Positions 1 through 9,016 are shown, counted from the first letter of the stretch. The stretch: 64,000 nucleotides of DNA from an uncultured Collinsella sp. (GCA_900540995.1 UQHO01000004.1:1-64000); one strand, 5' to 3'. The notes: generated by a model from the sequence alone, not told the origin. Translations and numbers: made by a program.

Positions 1-2212
1 CTCCGTTGTCGCCGGGACGGCGCGGGCGGTCGCTGCGCTCGGAGCGCTCACGACGCGGGCGTTCACGACGCTGGAAGTGCTCGCCGTCGCCCTCGGAGGC
101 ACCCTCGGCGCGAGCCGGGGCCTCGGGCTTATCGAGACGATCGAGCGAGATCTTGCCACGGTCGTCGACCTCGATGACGACGACCTTGACCTCGTCGCCC
201 ACGTTGAGGACGTCCTCGACCTTCTCCACGCGGCCCTTGGCGACGCGGGAGATGTGCAGCAGGCCGTCCTTACCGGGCAGCAGGTTGACGAAGGCGCCGA
301 AGGGCTGGATGGAGACCACACGACCGGTGTACTCCTCGCCCGGCTCGGGAACCTTGATGATGAGCTTGATGCGCTCGACGGCCTGATCGACGGACTCGCC
401 AGTGCCGCCGACAAAGACGGTGCCGTCCTCCTGGATGTCGACCGAAGCGCCGGTCTCATCCTGGATGCCGCGGATGACCTTACCGCCGGAACCGATGACG
501 TCGCGGATCTTGTCGGTCGGAACCTGGATGGAGACGATGCGCGGAGCGGTGCTGCGCGTGGTGTGGCGCGGCTCGGGGATCACATCGAGCATCTTCTGAA
601 GGATGAAGGCACGACCCTCCTTGGCCTGCTGCAAGGCGCGGGCCAAGATGTCGAAGGTAAGGCCGGTGGCCTTGTTGTCCATCTGCAGAGCGGTAATGCC
701 CTCGGTGGTGCCGGTGACCTTAAAGTCCATGTCGCCAAGGAAGTCCTCGAGACCCTGGATGTCGGACAGGACCACGGTCTTGCCCTCCTCCTGGATCAGG
801 CCCATGGCGATACCGGAGACCGGGCGCTTAATGGGCACGCCGCCGTCCATTAGGGCGAGCGTGGAGCCGCAGGTCGAAGCCATCGAAGAGGAGCCGTTGG
901 ACTCCATGACCTCGGAGACGACGCGGATGGCGTAGGGGAACTCGTTCTCGTCGGGAAGCACCGGAAGCAGAGCGCGCTCGGCCAGATTGCCATGCCCGAT
1001 CTCGCGGCGCTTGGGGCTGCCCATGCGGCCGGTCTCGCCGGTGCAGAACGGCGGGAAGTTGTAGTGGTGCATGTAGCGCTTGCCCTCGGTGGGCTCGATG
1101 GTATCCAGACGCTGGCCCTCGTTGAGCATGCCGAGCGACAGGACGGAAAGCACCTGGGTCTGGCCACGTTGGAACAGACCGGAGCCGTGAACGAGCGTCA
1201 GGTAGTTGTCCTTCACCATGATGGGACGGATCTCGTCGGCGGCACGGCCGTCGACGCGCTCGCCGGTCTCGACGACCATGGTGCGCATGGCCTTCTTCTC
1301 GAGCTTCTTGAGCGCCACGGGGATCTCGCGCTCCCAAGCGGCCTGCTCCTCCTCAGTGAACTCGGCGCGGATGGACTCCTTCAGAGCCTCGACCTTACCG
1401 ATACGGGAGAGCTTGTCGGCGTCGCGAAGGGCGGCTGCCATCTCGTCGTAGTGGGCGAAGATGCGCTCCTGGACCTCCTCGACGGGCTGGTCGAGCGGGT
1501 ACTCCTTCTTGACGATGGGGCCGTTGACCTGCTCCCACTCGGCGACGAACTCGTCCTGAGCCTGGCAGAAAGCGGCAAGGGCCTCCTGGCCAAACTTCAT
1601 GGCGGCGAGCATGTCGTCCTCGGAGATCTCCTCGGCGCCGGCCTCGACCATCGAAATGAAGTCGGCAGAGCCGCCCAACTCCAGGTCCAGATCGGAGTTC
1701 TCGCGCTCCTCGTAGGTGGGGTTGACGATAAACTCGCCGGTCTCCACGTTACGGCCGATGCGCACGCAGGCAAGCGGGCCCTCGAAGGGCACGCCGCCGA
1801 GCGTCATGGCCAGGGAAGCACCCATGACGTTGATGACGTCAAAGGGGTTGACCTGGTCGGCGACGAGCGAGGTAGCGACGATGTGTACCTCGTTGCGGAA
1901 GCCGTCCGGGAAGCTCGGGCGAATCGGACGGTCGATCATGCGCGCGGTGAGCGTGGCCTTCTCGCTGGGACGGCCCTCACGCTTGAGGTAGCCACCCGGG
2001 ATGCGGCCGGCGGCGTACATCTTCTCGTTGAAGTCGACGGTCAGCGGGAAGAAGTCGTAGTTCTTGCGCTCCTTGGAGACGACCACGGTGTCGAGCATCG
2101 TGGTGTCGCCCTGCTTGACCAGGCAGGCGCCGGTGGCCTGCTTGGCAAGCTCGCCCGACTCAAAGGTGTAGGTCTTGCCGTACAGCTCAAAGGTCTTGGA
2201 TACGAGTGTCAT
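1..2212 (-). CDS. pnp: Polyribonucleotide nucleotidyltransferase (PNPase), 3' end cut by window
   Basis: Phosphorolytic 3'-5' exoribonuclease of mRNA decay. Translating the minus strand from ATG at 2212 gives at least 737 codons without a stop up to the window edge. The protein starts MTLVSKTFELYGKTYTFE and has two RNase PH-like halves, a KH domain with GSGGKVIRGI, and an S1 domain (GRVVSIQPFGAFVNLLPGKDG). A charged Arg/Glu-rich tail (RRERRERSERRDR) follows and is still open at base 1. Length and domain order match the family, so only a short C-terminus is missing. It lies downstream of rpsO, the classic rpsO-pnp order, with an rpsO terminator and two small leader hairpins between them. Confidence 0.97.
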   Translation of the reverse strand, partial: MTLVSKTFELYGKTYTFESGELAKQATGACLVKQGDTTMLDTVVVSKERKNYDFFPLTVDFNEKMYAAGRIPGGYLKREGRPSEKATLTARMIDRPIRPSFPDGFRNEVHIVATSLVADQVNPFDVINVMGASLAMTLGGVPFEGPLACVRIGRNVETGEFIVNPTYEERENSDLDLELGGSADFISMVEAGAEEISEDDMLAAMKFGQEALAAFCQAQDEFVAEWEQVNGPIVKKEYPLDQPVEEVQERIFAHYDEMAAALRDADKLSRIGKVEALKESIRAEFTEEEQAAWEREIPVALKKLEKKAMRTMVVETGERVDGRAADEIRPIMVKDNYLTLVHGSGLFQRGQTQVLSVLSLGMLNEGQRLDTIEPTEGKRYMHHYNFPPFCTGETGRMGSPKRREIGHGNLAERALLPVLPDENEFPYAIRVVSEVMESNGSSSMASTCGSTLALMDGGVPIKRPVSGIAMGLIQEEGKTVVLSDIQGLEDFLGDMDFKVTGTTEGITALQMDNKATGLTFDILARALQQAKEGRAFILQKMLDVIPEPRHTTRSTAPRIVSIQVPTDKIRDVIGSGGKVIRGIQDETGASVDIQEDGTVFVGGTGESVDQAVERIKLIIKVPEPGEEYTGRVVSIQPFGAFVNLLPGKDGLLHISRVAKGRVEKVEDVLNVGDEVKVVVIEVDDRGKISLDRLDKPEAPARAEGASEGDGEHFQRRERPRRERSERSDRPRRPGDNG

Positions 2213-2225
2213 TGTTCTCCTTTAC

Positions 2226-2296
2226 CCCGCAGGCCCCTTGCCTGCAGGCTCCTCATGTGACGCGGGCCCCCTGCCCCCGCCACGCTTCAGAGCGTG
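2226..2296 (-). promoter_or_regulatory. pnp leader with two small hairpins
   Basis: The 150-base gap between rpsO and pnp holds two short inverted repeats: GCAGG/CCTGC near 2229-2245 and CACGCT/AGCGTG with a 4-base loop at 2281-2296. Enterobacterial pnp has leader stems cleaved by RNase III for autoregulation. Whether these do the same is inference. Confidence 0.35.
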
Positions 2297-2313
2297 ATTG
2301 TTCACGCCCTTAC

Positions 2314-2347
2314 ACAAAAAGAGCGCCCCGCTGCGCAGGACGCTCTT
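2314..2347 (-). terminator. Intrinsic terminator after rpsO
   Basis: On the minus strand, AAGAGCG and CGCTCTT arms (2319-2325 and 2341-2347), with extra pairing inside, are followed by a run of Ts. It lies 16 bases past the rpsO stop and would partly separate rpsO from pnp. Confidence 0.8.
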
Positions 2348-2362
2348 AGCATGTACAAATCC

Positions 2363-2641
2363 TTACTGGATGTTGTCGCGGATGCCCAGAGCCTTGATGA
2401 GCTCACGATACTCGACGATGTCGTTCTTCTTGATATAGGAGAGAAGACGACGACGACGGCCGACGAGCATGAGCAGGCCACGACGGGTGTGGAAGTCCTT
2501 CTGGTGGGACTTCATGTGCTCGGTCAGCTCCTTGATGCGCTCGGTCAGGATGGCGACCTGAACCTTGGGGTTGCCGGTGTCGACCGGGGTGTTACCGAAC
2601 TGAGCAGTCAGCTCTGCCTTGCGCTCTTTGGAAACAGTCAT
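2363..2641 (-). CDS. rpsO: 30S ribosomal protein S15
   Basis: Small-subunit protein that binds the central domain of 16S rRNA early in assembly. The 92-residue product (MTVSKERKAELTAQFG...) carries the family core (HMKSHQKDFHTRRGLLMLVGRRRRLLSYIKK) and is of normal length (about 89). The start at 2641 is chosen over an upstream in-frame codon because AAAGGTG lies 6 bases before it and homology begins there. It precedes pnp, as in most bacteria. S15 often represses its own mRNA; the palindromes upstream are candidates for control here. Confidence 0.97.
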   Translation of the reverse strand: MTVSKERKAELTAQFGNTPVDTGNPKVQVAILTERIKELTEHMKSHQKDFHTRRGLLMLVGRRRRLLSYIKKNDIVEYRELIKALGIRDNIQ

Positions 2642-2661
2642 TGTTTCACCTTTCGTTTCTT

Positions 2662-2677
2662 GTCGCCCGCGGGCGAC
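2662..2677. repeat. 16-bp perfect palindrome in the rpsO leader
   Basis: GTCGCCCGCGGGCGAC is perfectly self-complementary and ends 21 bases before the rpsO start codon. As RNA it could form a hairpin close to the ribosome binding site, a plausible position for S15 feedback. That role is inference. Confidence 0.5.
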
Positions 2678-2731
2678 GCTATTCGCCTCGGACTGGGAAG
2701 CCGCCGGTGGAGCGAGAATCCAAGGTCGAGG

Positions 2732-2747
2732 TACCAACAGGTTGGTA
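2732..2747. promoter_or_regulatory. Candidate operator upstream of rpsO
   Basis: TACCAAC and GTTGGTA form a 7-bp inverted repeat with a 2-base centre. It sits directly downstream of TAACAT (minus strand, 2753-2748), which resembles a -10 box, so a protein bound here would cover the predicted transcription start. No regulator is identified. Confidence 0.3.
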
Positions 2748-2779
2748 TGTTACCACAAGCAGCCCGCGCCTGCGCATCA

Positions 2780-3529
2780 TCACCGACCCAACATGAATTC
2801 CATCGCACGGAGACGTTGATCGGTGTGCGTCGCAGCCCACACGTGCGAAAGCCCCAGCAAAAAGGCAGCGGTATGGGGGTCGACCCTCTCGGCCATAAGC
2901 GCATCGAAGGTCATGGACATGAGGGCGCGCAGCCATGCGACCTCACCGGTCGACACCAGCTCGGCACCCGGAACGCTCGACGCGCACGACCCGCACATGA
3001 GACCGCCCGCCTGGGGCGAAAAATACGACAACATGGGGTCTCCGCACAGCACGCAGGCCGAAAAATCGGGTCGGTAGCCAACGTGGGACAGCAGCTTAAA
3101 GACATATGCCGCCACAAGTAGATCCATATGCGCCGCGTCGAGCCCGCTGCCCACCAAGGCAAGCGCTCGCCGCGTGATGGCAAAGGTAAACGGTTCCTCA
3201 GCGTCCTCAAACGAGCACACGCGCGCCACCTCGGCAATCGCGCTTGCGGCGCAAGTCGTCTCGCAATCGGGCGCGGCGCCGAGCGGCGCCTCCATGAGCT
3301 CGGCCTGAGAAACCACGTCGAGCGACCGACCATGCGCGAGCAGCATATCGACGGTGCAGAACAGCTCGCAGCGCGCCGCCAAGCGCCCGCCGGGTTTGCG
3401 CGCGCCCTTTGCCACGGCACGAACCTGCCGACCCCGCTCGTCAAGCATCGTCAGGATCAGGTCGGTCTCTTTGAGCTTGGTCTTATCGAGGACGAGTACC
3501 TTTGTGCGATATGTCCGGGAGCCTGCCAT
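2780..3529 (-). CDS. recO: DNA repair protein RecO
   Basis: RecFOR-pathway mediator that helps load RecA on SSB-coated single-stranded DNA. The 249-residue product has the N-terminal OB-fold region (SRTYRTKVLVLDKTKLKETDLILTM begins at residue 3), then an alpha-helical domain with a four-cysteine zinc site (CVLCGD and, about 15 residues on, CGSCAS). Length is typical. The ATG at 3529 follows the era stop by 15 bases. It is the last gene of the run and no clear terminator follows it before the rpsO promoter region. Confidence 0.95.
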   Translation of the reverse strand: MAGSRTYRTKVLVLDKTKLKETDLILTMLDERGRQVRAVAKGARKPGGRLAARCELFCTVDMLLAHGRSLDVVSQAELMEAPLGAAPDCETTCAASAIAEVARVCSFEDAEEPFTFAITRRALALVGSGLDAAHMDLLVAAYVFKLLSHVGYRPDFSACVLCGDPMLSYFSPQAGGLMCGSCASSVPGAELVSTGEVAWLRALMSMTFDALMAERVDPHTAAFLLGLSHVWAATHTDQRLRAMEFMLGR

Positions 3530-3544
3530 GCGCGCCGCGCGCCC

Positions 3545-4612
3545 TTAGTCCTCGGCATTGTAGCCAAAGCGGCGAATCTGGGCCTCGTCGTCACGCCAGC
3601 CGGCCTTGACCTTCACGTCCAGCTCCAAAAAGACCTGGGTGCCAAAGATGCGCTCAAGGTCGCGACGGGCGTCGATGCCGATATGTTTGATCATCTCGCC
3701 GCCCTTGCCGATGATGATGCCCTTTTGGCCCTCGCGCTCGACGTAAATGGTGGCGTGCACGCGCAGCACCTTCTTGGTCTGCTCGAGCGCATCGCAAATC
3801 ACGCCCACGGAGTGCGGGATCTCATCACGAGTGCGGCGCAAGACCTTCTCGCGCACAAACTCGGCAACGAGCGTCTCATCGGAAGCGTCGGTACCCATGT
3901 CCTCGGGGAACCAACGCGGACCCTCGGGCAAAAAGTGCGCAACGGTCTCGATGAAGGCATCGACGTTGAAGTTCTTGACCGACGACGTCACGATCTCGTC
4001 GTCATATTCCATGAGCTCGTGGGCAGCCTTAAGCTGCTCCATGACCTGTGCGGGGTCGGCCTCATCGGCCTTGGTAAGCACCAGGACCTTCTTGGAACGG
4101 GCGTTCTTAACGCGCTCGGCAACCCAGGCGTCTCCCCTGCCGATCGGCTTGGTGGCATCAATCAAAAACGCGACGACATCGACATCGTTCAGCTCGAACA
4201 GCGCGCTTTTATTGAGCTCGGACCCTAAGCCATCCTTGGGCTTGTGAATACCCGGGGTATCGACAAAGACCAGCTGGTAGCCGGGGCGGTTGACGACGGC
4301 GCGCATGCGGCGGCGGGTCGTCTGGGCCACCGGCGAGGTGATGGCGACCTTTTTGCCATAGCAGGCGTTGAGCAGCGTGGACTTGCCGGCGTTGGGGCGG
4401 CCGACCAAGGCCACGAAGCCACTGCGGAAACCGGGCTCAACGTCGCCAAAGCCCGCGAGGCTGTCGTCCTCGTCGCACAGGGCGTCGAGCTCCTCGTCGC
4501 TCATGCCCTCAAACGGGTCGAACTCCTCGACTTCCTCATAGGCCTCGGTCGCCTTAGCATCCGGGGACTCGTCGTCCAAAATTTCATCGATAGGCTGCAT
4601 ATTGTCGGACAT
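3545..4612 (-). CDS. era: GTPase Era
   Basis: Ras-like GTPase with a KH domain that binds the 3' end of 16S rRNA and checks 30S assembly. Visible motifs are G1 GRPNAGKST, G3 DTPG and G4 TKAD (the common form is NKxD), and the C-terminal KH loop with GKGGEMIKHIG. The protein is 355 residues, about 50 longer than the usual Era, because of an acidic N-terminal extension (rich in Asp/Glu, first ~57 residues). Start ATG 4612 has AAAGGGA upstream. It sits between dgkA and recO, the standard neighbours. Confidence 0.96.
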   Translation of the reverse strand: MSDNMQPIDEILDDESPDAKATEAYEEVEEFDPFEGMSDEELDALCDEDDSLAGFGDVEPGFRSGFVALVGRPNAGKSTLLNACYGKKVAITSPVAQTTRRRMRAVVNRPGYQLVFVDTPGIHKPKDGLGSELNKSALFELNDVDVVAFLIDATKPIGRGDAWVAERVKNARSKKVLVLTKADEADPAQVMEQLKAAHELMEYDDEIVTSSVKNFNVDAFIETVAHFLPEGPRWFPEDMGTDASDETLVAEFVREKVLRRTRDEIPHSVGVICDALEQTKKVLRVHATIYVEREGQKGIIIGKGGEMIKHIGIDARRDLERIFGTQVFLELDVKVKAGWRDDEAQIRRFGYNAED

Positions 4613-4624
4613 GGGAATCCCTTT

Positions 4625-5002
4625 CTAAATAAAGCCGAGCGCGTGGGCAAAGACAAGCAAGCCCACGATCGCGGCGGTAATGGAAAGAACGTATACAGAG
4701 GCGGCGGCGATGTCCTTCGCACGCTTTGCCAGCGGATGGAGCTCTTGGGTCGCCAGGTCGACGATGGCCTCCATGGCGGTATTGCACAGCTCGCCATGAA
4801 TCACCAGGCCGCAGCAGATGATGACCGTAGCCCACTCGGCAATATCGAGCCCCACGATGCAGCCGGCAATGACGGTGCACACGCCTGCCACGAGCATGAC
4901 CTTAATGTTGCGCTCGGTCTTGACGGCGGTGACGAAGCCCTCCATGGCGTATGAGAACGACTTTAAAAAGGACGGATGGTCCTTGTTCGATCCGGGAATC
5001 AT
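4625..5002 (-). CDS. dgkA: Diacylglycerol/undecaprenol kinase family protein
   Basis: Small integral membrane lipid kinase (125 residues), expected to phosphorylate undecaprenol or diacylglycerol and so recycle lipid carriers. It has three hydrophobic segments and the family signature around ELCNTAMEAIVDLATQELHPLAKRAKDIAAASV, which holds the catalytic Glu and metal-binding residues. AGGAG lies 6 bases before ATG 5002. It sits between ybeY and era with short gaps, as in Gram-positive bacteria, where the homologue is usually the undecaprenol kinase. The substrate cannot be settled from sequence. Confidence 0.9.
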   Translation of the reverse strand: MIPGSNKDHPSFLKSFSYAMEGFVTAVKTERNIKVMLVAGVCTVIAGCIVGLDIAEWATVIICCGLVIHGELCNTAMEAIVDLATQELHPLAKRAKDIAAASVYVLSITAAIVGLLVFAHALGFI

Positions 5003-5011
5003 AAACGGCTC

Positions 5012-5521
5012 CTAGTCGTGGGCATGATTGGTGATGGGGCCGACGTGAACGAGTTTGGGGTCCTCACCGCGCTCGAGCGCCAGATCGCGCAGGATAGCGT
5101 CCTCGCGGGCCTCCATGACCTCAGCCTCGTCGTCCTCGATATGGTCATATCCCAGCAGGTGCAGCATGCCGTGTACGAGCATCAGGCGGCACTCGTCGGC
5201 AGGGCTATTGCCAAAGCCGGGGGCCTGACGGGCAATGACCTGCAGGGCCAAGATGATATCGCCGAGCTCGAGCGTCTCGTCGGCGGGAATATCCTCGTCA
5301 AAGGCCGAGTCGCATTCAAACGAGAGCACATCGGTGGTGCGGTCGATGCCACGCCACTCATGGTTGAGCTCGTGCATCTCGTCCTCGTCGACATACGAAA
5401 GGGAAATCTCGACTTCACGTTCAACGCCCTCGGCGGCAAGCACAACCTCGCAGATGTGCTCCACCTCCTGCGCGTCGAGCAGCGTATCGAGCTCGGCATC
5501 GTTGCTGATCAATACACTCAA
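5012..5521 (-). CDS. ybeY: Endoribonuclease YbeY
   Basis: Zinc-dependent single-strand endoribonuclease acting in 16S rRNA 3' maturation and ribosome quality control. The 169-residue protein carries the UPF0054 signature HGMLHLLGYDH, the three-His metal site, near the C-terminus, plus ELNHEWRGIDRTTDVLSF. The start is TTG at 5521, with AAAGGAG 5 bases upstream. That start overlaps the phoH stop by 4 bases, so translation is probably coupled. Confidence 0.95.
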   Translation of the reverse strand: MSVLISNDAELDTLLDAQEVEHICEVVLAAEGVEREVEISLSYVDEDEMHELNHEWRGIDRTTDVLSFECDSAFDEDIPADETLELGDIILALQVIARQAPGFGNSPADECRLMLVHGMLHLLGYDHIEDDEAEVMEAREDAILRDLALERGEDPKLVHVGPITNHAHD

Positions 5522-6504
5522 CGGGACTCCTTTCGGTCGCGCGAGCGCTGCTCACGCACGTCATCATAAGCATCGTATGCCTCGACGATACGACCCACCA
5601 GGGCATGACGCACCACATCGGCGCGCTCCAGGTGTGCAAACGCCACATCGTCGACACGGCCCAAAATCTTCTCGACATCCGCCAAGCCACCACGACGACC
5701 CACCAGGTCGCGCTGGCTGAGGTCGCCGGTAATCACGAACTTGGAGTTGAATCCAAGGCGTGTCAGGAACATCTTCATCTGCTCGGGCGTGGTATTTTGC
5801 GCCTCGTCGAGCACCACGAAAGCATCGCTCAGCGTACGACCGCGCATATAGGCAAGCGGGGCGATCTCGATCACGCCGCGCTCCATAAGCTCATCGGTTC
5901 GCTCGCGATCCATCATGTCAAAAAGGGCGTCGTAGAGCGGACGCATGTACGGATCGATCTTTTCCTCGAGGGTGCCGGGCAAAAAGCCCAGGTTCTCCCC
6001 CGCCTCGACAACCGGACGCGTCAAGATCAGACGGCCCACCTCGTGGCGCTTGAGCGCGGCAACGGCGAGCGCCATGGCCAGATAAGTCTTACCGGTGCCG
6101 GCAGGACCCAGGCCAAATGTGATGGTATGCGAGCGAATGGCATCCACATAGCGCTTTTGGCCGAGCGTTTTGGGGCGAATGGCACGACCGCGATACGAAA
6201 GTAGCACGTCATCGCGAAGCGACGTAGCCTCGTGCTCACCGTCGCGCAGAACGGCCAGACAGCGCGAGACATCGTCGGCAGAAAGCGTGCGCCCGGCAGC
6301 AGCCTCACGAAAGGCATGTTCGAAAAAACGCGCCACGAGTTCGACCTCATCCGGGTCACCGCTCACGGCGATGCTATCGCCACGGGCGACCACATGGGCG
6401 CGAATCAAGTTCTCGAGTGCACGAAGGACGCCGTCGCCGGCGCCCAAAACGCACGAGGGATCAATTCCCTCGGGAACGGTAAGTCTAATCTTCGAGGCTT
6501 CCAT
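5518..6504 (-). CDS. phoH: PhoH-like ATPase
   Basis: Cytoplasmic P-loop ATPase of the PhoH family, usually found with ybeY and era and thought to act in RNA metabolism. The 328-residue product (MEASKIRLTVPEG...) has Walker A GPAGTGKTYLA and Walker B FVVLDEAQN, with sensor-like GDLSQRDL. The reading frame is open further upstream, but the ATG at 6504 has GGGAGG 3 bases before it and matches the family start. It overlaps the end of mtaB by 20 bases and the start of ybeY by 4. Confidence 0.94.
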   Translation of the reverse strand: MEASKIRLTVPEGIDPSCVLGAGDGVLRALENLIRAHVVARGDSIAVSGDPDEVELVARFFEHAFREAAAGRTLSADDVSRCLAVLRDGEHEATSLRDDVLLSYRGRAIRPKTLGQKRYVDAIRSHTITFGLGPAGTGKTYLAMALAVAALKRHEVGRLILTRPVVEAGENLGFLPGTLEEKIDPYMRPLYDALFDMMDRERTDELMERGVIEIAPLAYMRGRTLSDAFVVLDEAQNTTPEQMKMFLTRLGFNSKFVITGDLSQRDLVGRRGGLADVEKILGRVDDVAFAHLERADVVRHALVGRIVEAYDAYDDVREQRSRDRKESR

Positions 6505-7777
6505 GAACCTCCCTGCGTGCATGGACCAAGCCGGAATCATCGACTCCGATGATAGCAACATCGAGCAGGCACGGGGCTGTAAGTCCACAGGTATCGTCAA
6601 GACGGGCATGATGGAACGAGCCGAGCGTCAGGTTGTCACCATACTCGAGCACGGCACGCTCGACCGTGCCCACGCGACGACGAGCGTCGGCAATAGCGAG
6701 CTCCTGTGCGGCGGCCCGCATACGGCGGCTGCGCTCGGCCATAACCTCGGGTGGCACCTGGTCGGGCATGTCGGCAGCAAGGGTACCGGGACGCTTGCTG
6801 TAGCGGAACACGTGCATACGCGAGAAACCCACACGGCGGCACAGTGCCAGCGACTCCTCGAACTCCTCGCCCGTCTCACCAGGAAAACCGACGATAACAT
6901 CGCACGAAAGAGACACCTGGGGCAAGTTGGCGCGAATCATACGCACCGTGTCCTCAAAGGCTTCGGCGCTATAGGGACGGCCCATGCGATGCAGGGTCGC
7001 CGTGCAGCCGGACTGCACGGGCAGGTGTAAAAACGGGGCGATACGCTGCGGGTAGCGCGCCATAACCTTAAGCAGGCGCTCGGAGATATCCATGGGCTCG
7101 ACCGAGGAAATGCGCACATGCGGAATAGACGTGCGCTCCATGATGGCCTCGAGCAGCTCATCGATTTCGACGTGCTCGTCGGTCGCGCTCTTGCCATCGT
7201 AGGCACCCAGGTTCACACCGGTCAGCACCACCTCGGGCACGCCGGCCTCCTGGGCCTCGCGAACTTGCTCGAGCACGGACTCGACGGGCACGGAGCGCTC
7301 GGGGCCGCGCGCCTTCCACACAATGCAATAGGTGCAGCGATGGTTGCAGCCATCCTGAATCTTCACGCCCAGGCGAGAGCGACCGAGCGCATCGACCACC
7401 TCGCCATCGCTGCAGGCGGGAACGCTATCGGACTCAACACCCAGCACCTCGCATACACGTTCGGCGACATCTATCTTGGACGGCTCGGCAATCACGCGAT
7501 CCGAAAGCTCCGACAGCTCCTCGGGATGCAAATTGACCACGCATCCGGTCACGACCACATAGGGCTCGTTTGGATGGGCCAGCGCATGACGGACGGCCTT
7601 ACGGGTCTTGGCCTCGGCCTCGCCCGTAACGGCACAGGTGTTAATGACGATCAGATCGGCATCCTGGGGCTCCACAATAGCAAAGCCCAAGCGCATAAGA
7701 TCGGCAGTGATACGGTCAGACTCAACCCGGTTGACACGGCAGCCGAGGTTGACGACGGAAATATGGGGTGCGAGCAC
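6485..7777 (-). CDS. mtaB: tRNA (N6-threonylcarbamoyladenosine37-C2)-methylthiotransferase MtaB
   Basis: Radical SAM enzyme that converts t6A37 to ms2t6A37 in ANN-decoding tRNAs. The 430-residue protein starts LAPHISVVNLGCRVN. It has the three N-terminal cluster cysteines (NLGCRVN, INTCAVTGEA, VTGCVVNL) and the radical SAM triad CNHRCTYC, followed by a short TRAM-like end. These features favour MtaB over MiaB. Start is GTG 7777 with GGAG upstream, 9 bases after the dnaJ stop. The dnaJ-mtaB order recurs in Gram-positive chromosomes. Confidence 0.92.
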   Translation of the reverse strand: MLAPHISVVNLGCRVNRVESDRITADLMRLGFAIVEPQDADLIVINTCAVTGEAEAKTRKAVRHALAHPNEPYVVVTGCVVNLHPEELSELSDRVIAEPSKIDVAERVCEVLGVESDSVPACSDGEVVDALGRSRLGVKIQDGCNHRCTYCIVWKARGPERSVPVESVLEQVREAQEAGVPEVVLTGVNLGAYDGKSATDEHVEIDELLEAIMERTSIPHVRISSVEPMDISERLLKVMARYPQRIAPFLHLPVQSGCTATLHRMGRPYSAEAFEDTVRMIRANLPQVSLSCDVIVGFPGETGEEFEESLALCRRVGFSRMHVFRYSKRPGTLAADMPDQVPPEVMAERSRRMRAAAQELAIADARRRVGTVERAVLEYGDNLTLGSFHHARLDDTCGLTAPCLLDVAIIGVDDSGLVHARREVHGSLED

Positions 7778-7786
7778 GCGGGCTCC

Positions 7787-8935
7787 TTAATCGAGGATAT
7801 CGTCGAGGGCACTCTTGATACGGTCGGTCACCGACTTCTTACCGGAAGCGACGTCATCGCCCATCTCATCGGCAAAAGCACGGAGCAGCTCGCGCTGCTT
7901 ATTGGAAAGATTGGTGGGAACGACCACGCGCAGTTGCACGATCAGGCGGCCACGCGAACCGCCACCGCCAATGCGCGGCATGCCGTAATTATTGACGCTC
8001 ACGGTGTCGCCGTACTGGGCGCCGGCGGGAACCGTCACCTTAACGACCTCGTCGGGCATAATGCCCTCGACCTCGATCTCGCAGCCGAGCGCAGCCTGCG
8101 CAATCGAAATATCGCTCACCAGGTACAGGTCGTCCCCGTTGCGCTTAAAGCGCTCATGGTCGGCAACGCGCACGTTGACAATCAGGTCGCCCGAAGGCTC
8201 GCCGCGAAGGCCGGCCTCGCCAAAGCCGCTCACGCGCAGCTGGCGACCGGTCGAAACGCCGGCGGGAATATCGATGTCGATCTTTTCGTGCGAAGGCGTG
8301 CGGCCTTGACCGTCGCAGGTCTCGCAGGGATGATCGATAACCGTGCCCTCGCCATGGCAGTCGGGGCAAGGCGAGGAAGACTGAACCTGGCCCAGGAACG
8401 AACGCTGAACCGTCGTGACGTAGCCCGTACCGTGGCAGCGACTGCACTGCTTTTCCTGTGCACCCTCGGCCCTACCGGTACCGTTGCAGTCCTCGCAAGG
8501 AGCAAGGCGGTCATAGCTGATTGTCTTTTTGCAGCCGAGCGCCGCCTCCTCGAGCGTCACCGAAAGCGAGATGGCCATGTCTCGTCCGCGACGACGCTCA
8601 CGACGGCTGCGGGCGCCACCGCCGGCACCGCCGCCAAAGAACGACGAGAACAAGTCGTCCATGCCCATGCCACCAAAGATATCGTTGATATCGACGTAGC
8701 CCGAACCACCAGGGCCGTCGGCAGTGCCGTAACGGTCGTAGTTAGCACGCTTCTGCTCATCGGAAAGAACGGAATAGGCCTCGTTGAGCTCCTTGAACTT
8801 GGCCTCGGCCTCGGGGTCGTCCGAAACATCCGGATGTACGGTACGGGCCTTCTTTAGAAACGCACGCTTAATCGTCCGCGCGTCGGCATCCCTGTCGACG
8901 CCAAGCACCTCGTAGTAATCCCTATTTTCCGACAC
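7787..8935 (-). CDS. dnaJ: Chaperone DnaJ
   Basis: Hsp40 co-chaperone that delivers substrates to DnaK and stimulates its ATPase. The protein is 382 residues. It has a J domain (DYYEVLGVDRDAD..., HPD motif near residue 33), a Gly/Phe-rich stretch with GGGAGGGARS, four CxxCxGxG zinc repeats (CEDCNGTG, CSRCHGTG, CPDCHGEG, CETCDGQG), and full CTD1 and CTD2 domains. The start is GTG at 8935 with AAGGA 7 bases upstream; the frame is open further upstream, but family homology starts here. No dnaK, grpE or hrcA lies in this cluster. Confidence 0.95.
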   Translation of the reverse strand: MSENRDYYEVLGVDRDADARTIKRAFLKKARTVHPDVSDDPEAEAKFKELNEAYSVLSDEQKRANYDRYGTADGPGGSGYVDINDIFGGMGMDDLFSSFFGGGAGGGARSRRERRRGRDMAISLSVTLEEAALGCKKTISYDRLAPCEDCNGTGRAEGAQEKQCSRCHGTGYVTTVQRSFLGQVQSSSPCPDCHGEGTVIDHPCETCDGQGRTPSHEKIDIDIPAGVSTGRQLRVSGFGEAGLRGEPSGDLIVNVRVADHERFKRNGDDLYLVSDISIAQAALGCEIEVEGIMPDEVVKVTVPAGAQYGDTVSVNNYGMPRIGGGGSRGRLIVQLRVVVPTNLSNKQRELLRAFADEMGDDVASGKKSVTDRIKSALDDILD

Positions 8936-9016
8936 GACCGAATCCTTCCGACTTTCATTATTGTCACAGTGCGTCCTATACCCAAGCTGGGCCGACCGCA
9001 AACAAAGGGTTTGATG

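Noticed and set aside
992..2260. A 422-codon plus-strand frame over pnp
   Set aside because: Shadow of the pnp reading frame, which continues off the window edge.
7118..8857. A 579-codon plus-strand frame over mtaB and dnaJ
   Set aside because: Crosses two clearly coding minus-strand genes and shows no domain.
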